Source: Christiangramia fulva (lineage in GTDB: Bacteria; Bacteroidota; Bacteroidia; Flavobacteriales; Flavobacteriaceae). From it: DNA of 64,000 nt. The DNA lies in the NCBI RefSeq assembly GCF_003024155.1, contig NZ_CP028136.1, positions 1,426,001 to 1,490,000 of the forward strand, given 5' to 3'. The first letter of the stretch is position 1. Each line of letters begins with the position of its first letter. A program made the translations under genes and the position numbers. Below are positions 61,979 to 64,000 of the stretch, one piece after another. Under the pieces are notes generated by a model. It had not been told where the DNA came from, ran no database searches, and worked only from the letters and a program-made list of their open reading frames with translations.

Positions 61979-64000
61979 TTAATTTCCTTCAAGATCGTAC
62001 TGAAGATCCTTGCCTTTCATAATGGCAGGCACACCTTCAGTCATCCAAACCGGCGCAGGTTCTTCTTTAAGGAAATGATCAAAAAACTGCATCATTCTTA
62101 TGGAAAGATCCTGTCTATTCTTTATTTTCCTCAGATTATGAGCCTCGTCGTTATAAATCAGTAGCCAAACGGGTTTGTTGAGCCTTCTCATCCCCATGAA
62201 CATTTCAATTCCCTGGTAATAAGGCACAGCGCCATCGGCATCATTATGCATGATAAGCAATGGTGTTTGGATATCGGGAATACCGAATAAAGGGGAATTT
62301 TCCAGATAAAGATCGAGGCCTTCCCATAAATTTTTCCCTATACGGCTTTGAGTATGTTCATATTGGAAAGCACGGCTAAGCCCGCTTCCCCAACGAATTC
62401 CGCCGTAAGCCGATGTCATATTGCTAACCGGTGCTCCTGCCATCGCAGCGGCAAATTTATCTTTTGTTCGGGTAACCAGATAAGCTACCTGGTAACCTCC
62501 CCAGCTTTGACCCTGGATTCCCATATGTTCTGGATCTATATACCCCAATTTCTGTACCGCATCAACACCCGAGACAATGCAATTGTAGGCACTTTCTCCC
62601 GGATGTCCTTCTTTATAGACAATATCTGGCACGAAAACTACATAGCCATTGCTTACCAGGTAAGACATGTTTACAATAGACCTGCTGGGTTGTGGCGCGT
62701 AATAATTATTAAGATTGTCACTTTTTCTTTCGTAGAAATAGGTGATCATAGGGTACTTTTTATTGGGGTCAAAACCTTCTGGTTTGTAGATTATTCCTTC
62801 CAATTTCGTACCATCATAGGCTTTCCATGAAAATAATTCAGAAGTTCCCCATTTGAAATCTTTTTGCTGCGGATTGACATCGGTGAGTTTTACAGATTTC
62901 CCGTCTTCATATAAATAAAGATCGGGATAGGTTTGAAAATCCTCTTTCTTGTAAAGAAAACTTTCTCCATCTTCAGCAAGTGTAAACCCACTTAGCAACA
63001 TTCCTTGAGGATCGAGAAGCTTTTTCATTTTTTCATTTCTCAGTTTCAGCAGAAAAAGCTTATCGGTCCTGTCATTTTTATCAAAAGCGGTGACGAGCAG
63101 ATCGCCGTCAAAATAAGATGCCAGATTTTGATGCTCCCGGTCAAGACGAAGACTGCGGTACCTTATATTATTTTCTCTTCCGTTATTAGTGATATTTTCA
63201 GGAGCCTCTTTACCGGATGGGTCTAATTTCCAAATATCGAATTGATCAAAAACCAGGGCTTCGCCATTTTCGGTATACCCGCCAAAACCGTAGTCCCCGG
63301 CGGGCGCAGGAATATCATTCTCAACATCCTGAAATGGAACCTGCACATTGGTGGTTAGATTCGTTTTAGTGTTGTTTTCAAGATCAAGAGAATACCAATC
63401 CTGGGTTTCAAGGTCAAAATAAACGGCATATTTTCCATCAGGAGAAAGGTAAGGTCGGGCAGCCGATTCTTTTAAAGCCAGGCGTTTTTCCCCGGTTCTG
63501 GTATCGACAATATAAAAATCGCGTGCCCATGGATATTTCCACGATCGCGAAACCTCATAGGGTGAGGCGGTGTAGCCCAGAATGTAGCGTTGTTCAGCGT
63601 CACCATCGAGATCTACATATTCCAGATCTTTATTATGAAGGGCAACCACTTGATTATTATCGGTATTCAGATAAGAAAGGTAAGCCTTGTTCTTAAGTTC
63701 TTCTAAATTGACCTTTTGTTCGGGCTGAATAAGTTTGTCTTTATAAGTCCAAACATCCACATCGGGAATTTCCTCTTTTAGCATGGAGGTATCAATATCG
63801 AAATCCCTTTTCGGGCGTGAATAAAAATAAAGCCGTTCGCCATGTTCCGAGAAAAATGGCGCCTGAGCTTCACTTACGATCCAGTTTTCTTTTAGATTCC
63901 TGCCAAGGGTATCGGTAATTTGCTTCAATTTTCCTTCTTTTTTATAAAAAAGCTCAAATTGAAGGCTGTCTGTCGCTGTGGAATCTCTAGCCGAAAGATA
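61979..64000 (-). CDS. prolyl-oligopeptidase-family (S9) serine peptidase, 5' end outside window
   Basis: The frame stays open through the right edge, so the N-terminus (likely with a signal peptide) is missing; about 673 residues are seen. The first part is a beta-propeller-like region. The catalytic domain has the nucleophile serine in GIQGQSWGGYQVAYL (near residue 505 of the visible part), the aspartate in HNDADGAVPYYQG and the histidine in DEAHNLRK, with correct order. Such enzymes cleave dipeptides or oligopeptides; relatives are dipeptidyl or acylaminoacyl peptidases. It lies just upstream of the M13 gene on the same strand. Confidence 0.9.
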   Translation of the reverse strand, partial: YLSARDSTATDSLQFELFYKKEGKLKQITDTLGRNLKENWIVSEAQAPFFSEHGERLYFYSRPKRDFDIDTSMLKEEIPDVDVWTYKDKLIQPEQKVNLEELKNKAYLSYLNTDNNQVVALHNKDLEYVDLDGDAEQRYILGYTASPYEVSRSWKYPWARDFYIVDTRTGEKRLALKESAARPYLSPDGKYAVYFDLETQDWYSLDLENNTKTNLTTNVQVPFQDVENDIPAPAGDYGFGGYTENGEALVFDQFDIWKLDPSGKEAPENITNNGRENNIRYRSLRLDREHQNLASYFDGDLLVTAFDKNDRTDKLFLLKLRNEKMKKLLDPQGMLLSGFTLAEDGESFLYKKEDFQTYPDLYLYEDGKSVKLTDVNPQQKDFKWGTSELFSWKAYDGTKLEGIIYKPEGFDPNKKYPMITYFYERKSDNLNNYYAPQPSRSIVNMSYLVSNGYVVFVPDIVYKEGHPGESAYNCIVSGVDAVQKLGYIDPEHMGIQGQSWGGYQVAYLVTRTKDKFAAAMAGAPVSNMTSAYGGIRWGSGLSRAFQYEHTQSRIGKNLWEGLDLYLENSPLFGIPDIQTPLLIMHNDADGAVPYYQGIEMFMGMRRLNKPVWLLIYNDEAHNLRKIKNRQDLSIRMMQFFDHFLKEEPAPVWMTEGVPAIMKGKDLQYDLEGN

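Overview
The window looks like a chromosomal segment from a marine-type Flavobacteriaceae (Bacteroidota), near Gramella/Christiangramia, Salegentibacter or Zunongwangia. Supporting signs are CarboxypepD_reg-type TonB-dependent receptors paired with lipoproteins, acidic residues directly after the lipobox cysteine, a three-subunit succinate dehydrogenase with one cytochrome b subunit, and a long SUF operon ending in DUF2480- and DUF3078-like genes. Promoters of the Bacteroidota form (TTTG, about 20 bases, TAnnTTTG) are also present. No rRNA, tRNA, CRISPR array, IS element or prophage was seen.

Layout. 1-490: 3' end of pgi and its terminator. 609-12521: outer-membrane and secreted cluster with two TonB-dependent receptors of related plug type, a repeat lipoprotein, a lipoprotein nuclease of the endonuclease I family, a small membrane protein, a secreted endonuclease/exonuclease/phosphatase-fold protein and a DUF5689-like lipoprotein. 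Read together, this may be a locus for taking up extracellular nucleic acid or organic phosphate. 12556-13005: a DUF559 nuclease-like gene between palindromes. 13050-20497: mfd, a flavin disulfide reductase, and a leftward run of aminotransferase, pdeM and a TspO-like gene. 20523-24137: sdhCAB with a clear promoter and terminator. 24343-28527: DinB-like gene, cbpA-cbpM, a GntP permease and glycerate kinase. 28540-35124: BNR/Vps10-like protein, aminopeptidase P, alpha/beta hydrolase, small zinc-ribbon protein and thiL.

35291-44281 is the iron-sulfur assembly operon (sufA-like, sufB, sufC, sufD, sufS, sufE, sufT-like). Two accessory cassettes interrupt it: a four-helix-bundle (23S rRNA intervening-sequence type) gene after sufA, and a ParE/RelE-like toxin with a small upstream partner between sufS and sufE. 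An uncharacterised lipoprotein gene lies between sufB and sufC, and several spacers form hairpins.

44427-64000: hflX, a secreted protein with an internal duplication, an epimerase-like SDR, a membrane M28 peptidase, a CBS protein, a zinc-ribbon protein, a PepSY/methyltransferase/monooxygenase operon, ssb preceded by helically phased 10-bp repeats, an HDAC-family hydrolase, metG, a lipoprotein, a YraN-family nuclease-like protein, a FetAB-like ABC exporter, another lipoprotein, an M13 peptidase and a prolyl-oligopeptidase-family peptidase cut by the window edge. Secreted or membrane peptidases are numerous (M28, M13, S9), which fits a polymer-degrading heterotroph. All calls come from reading motifs and context; no database search was run.
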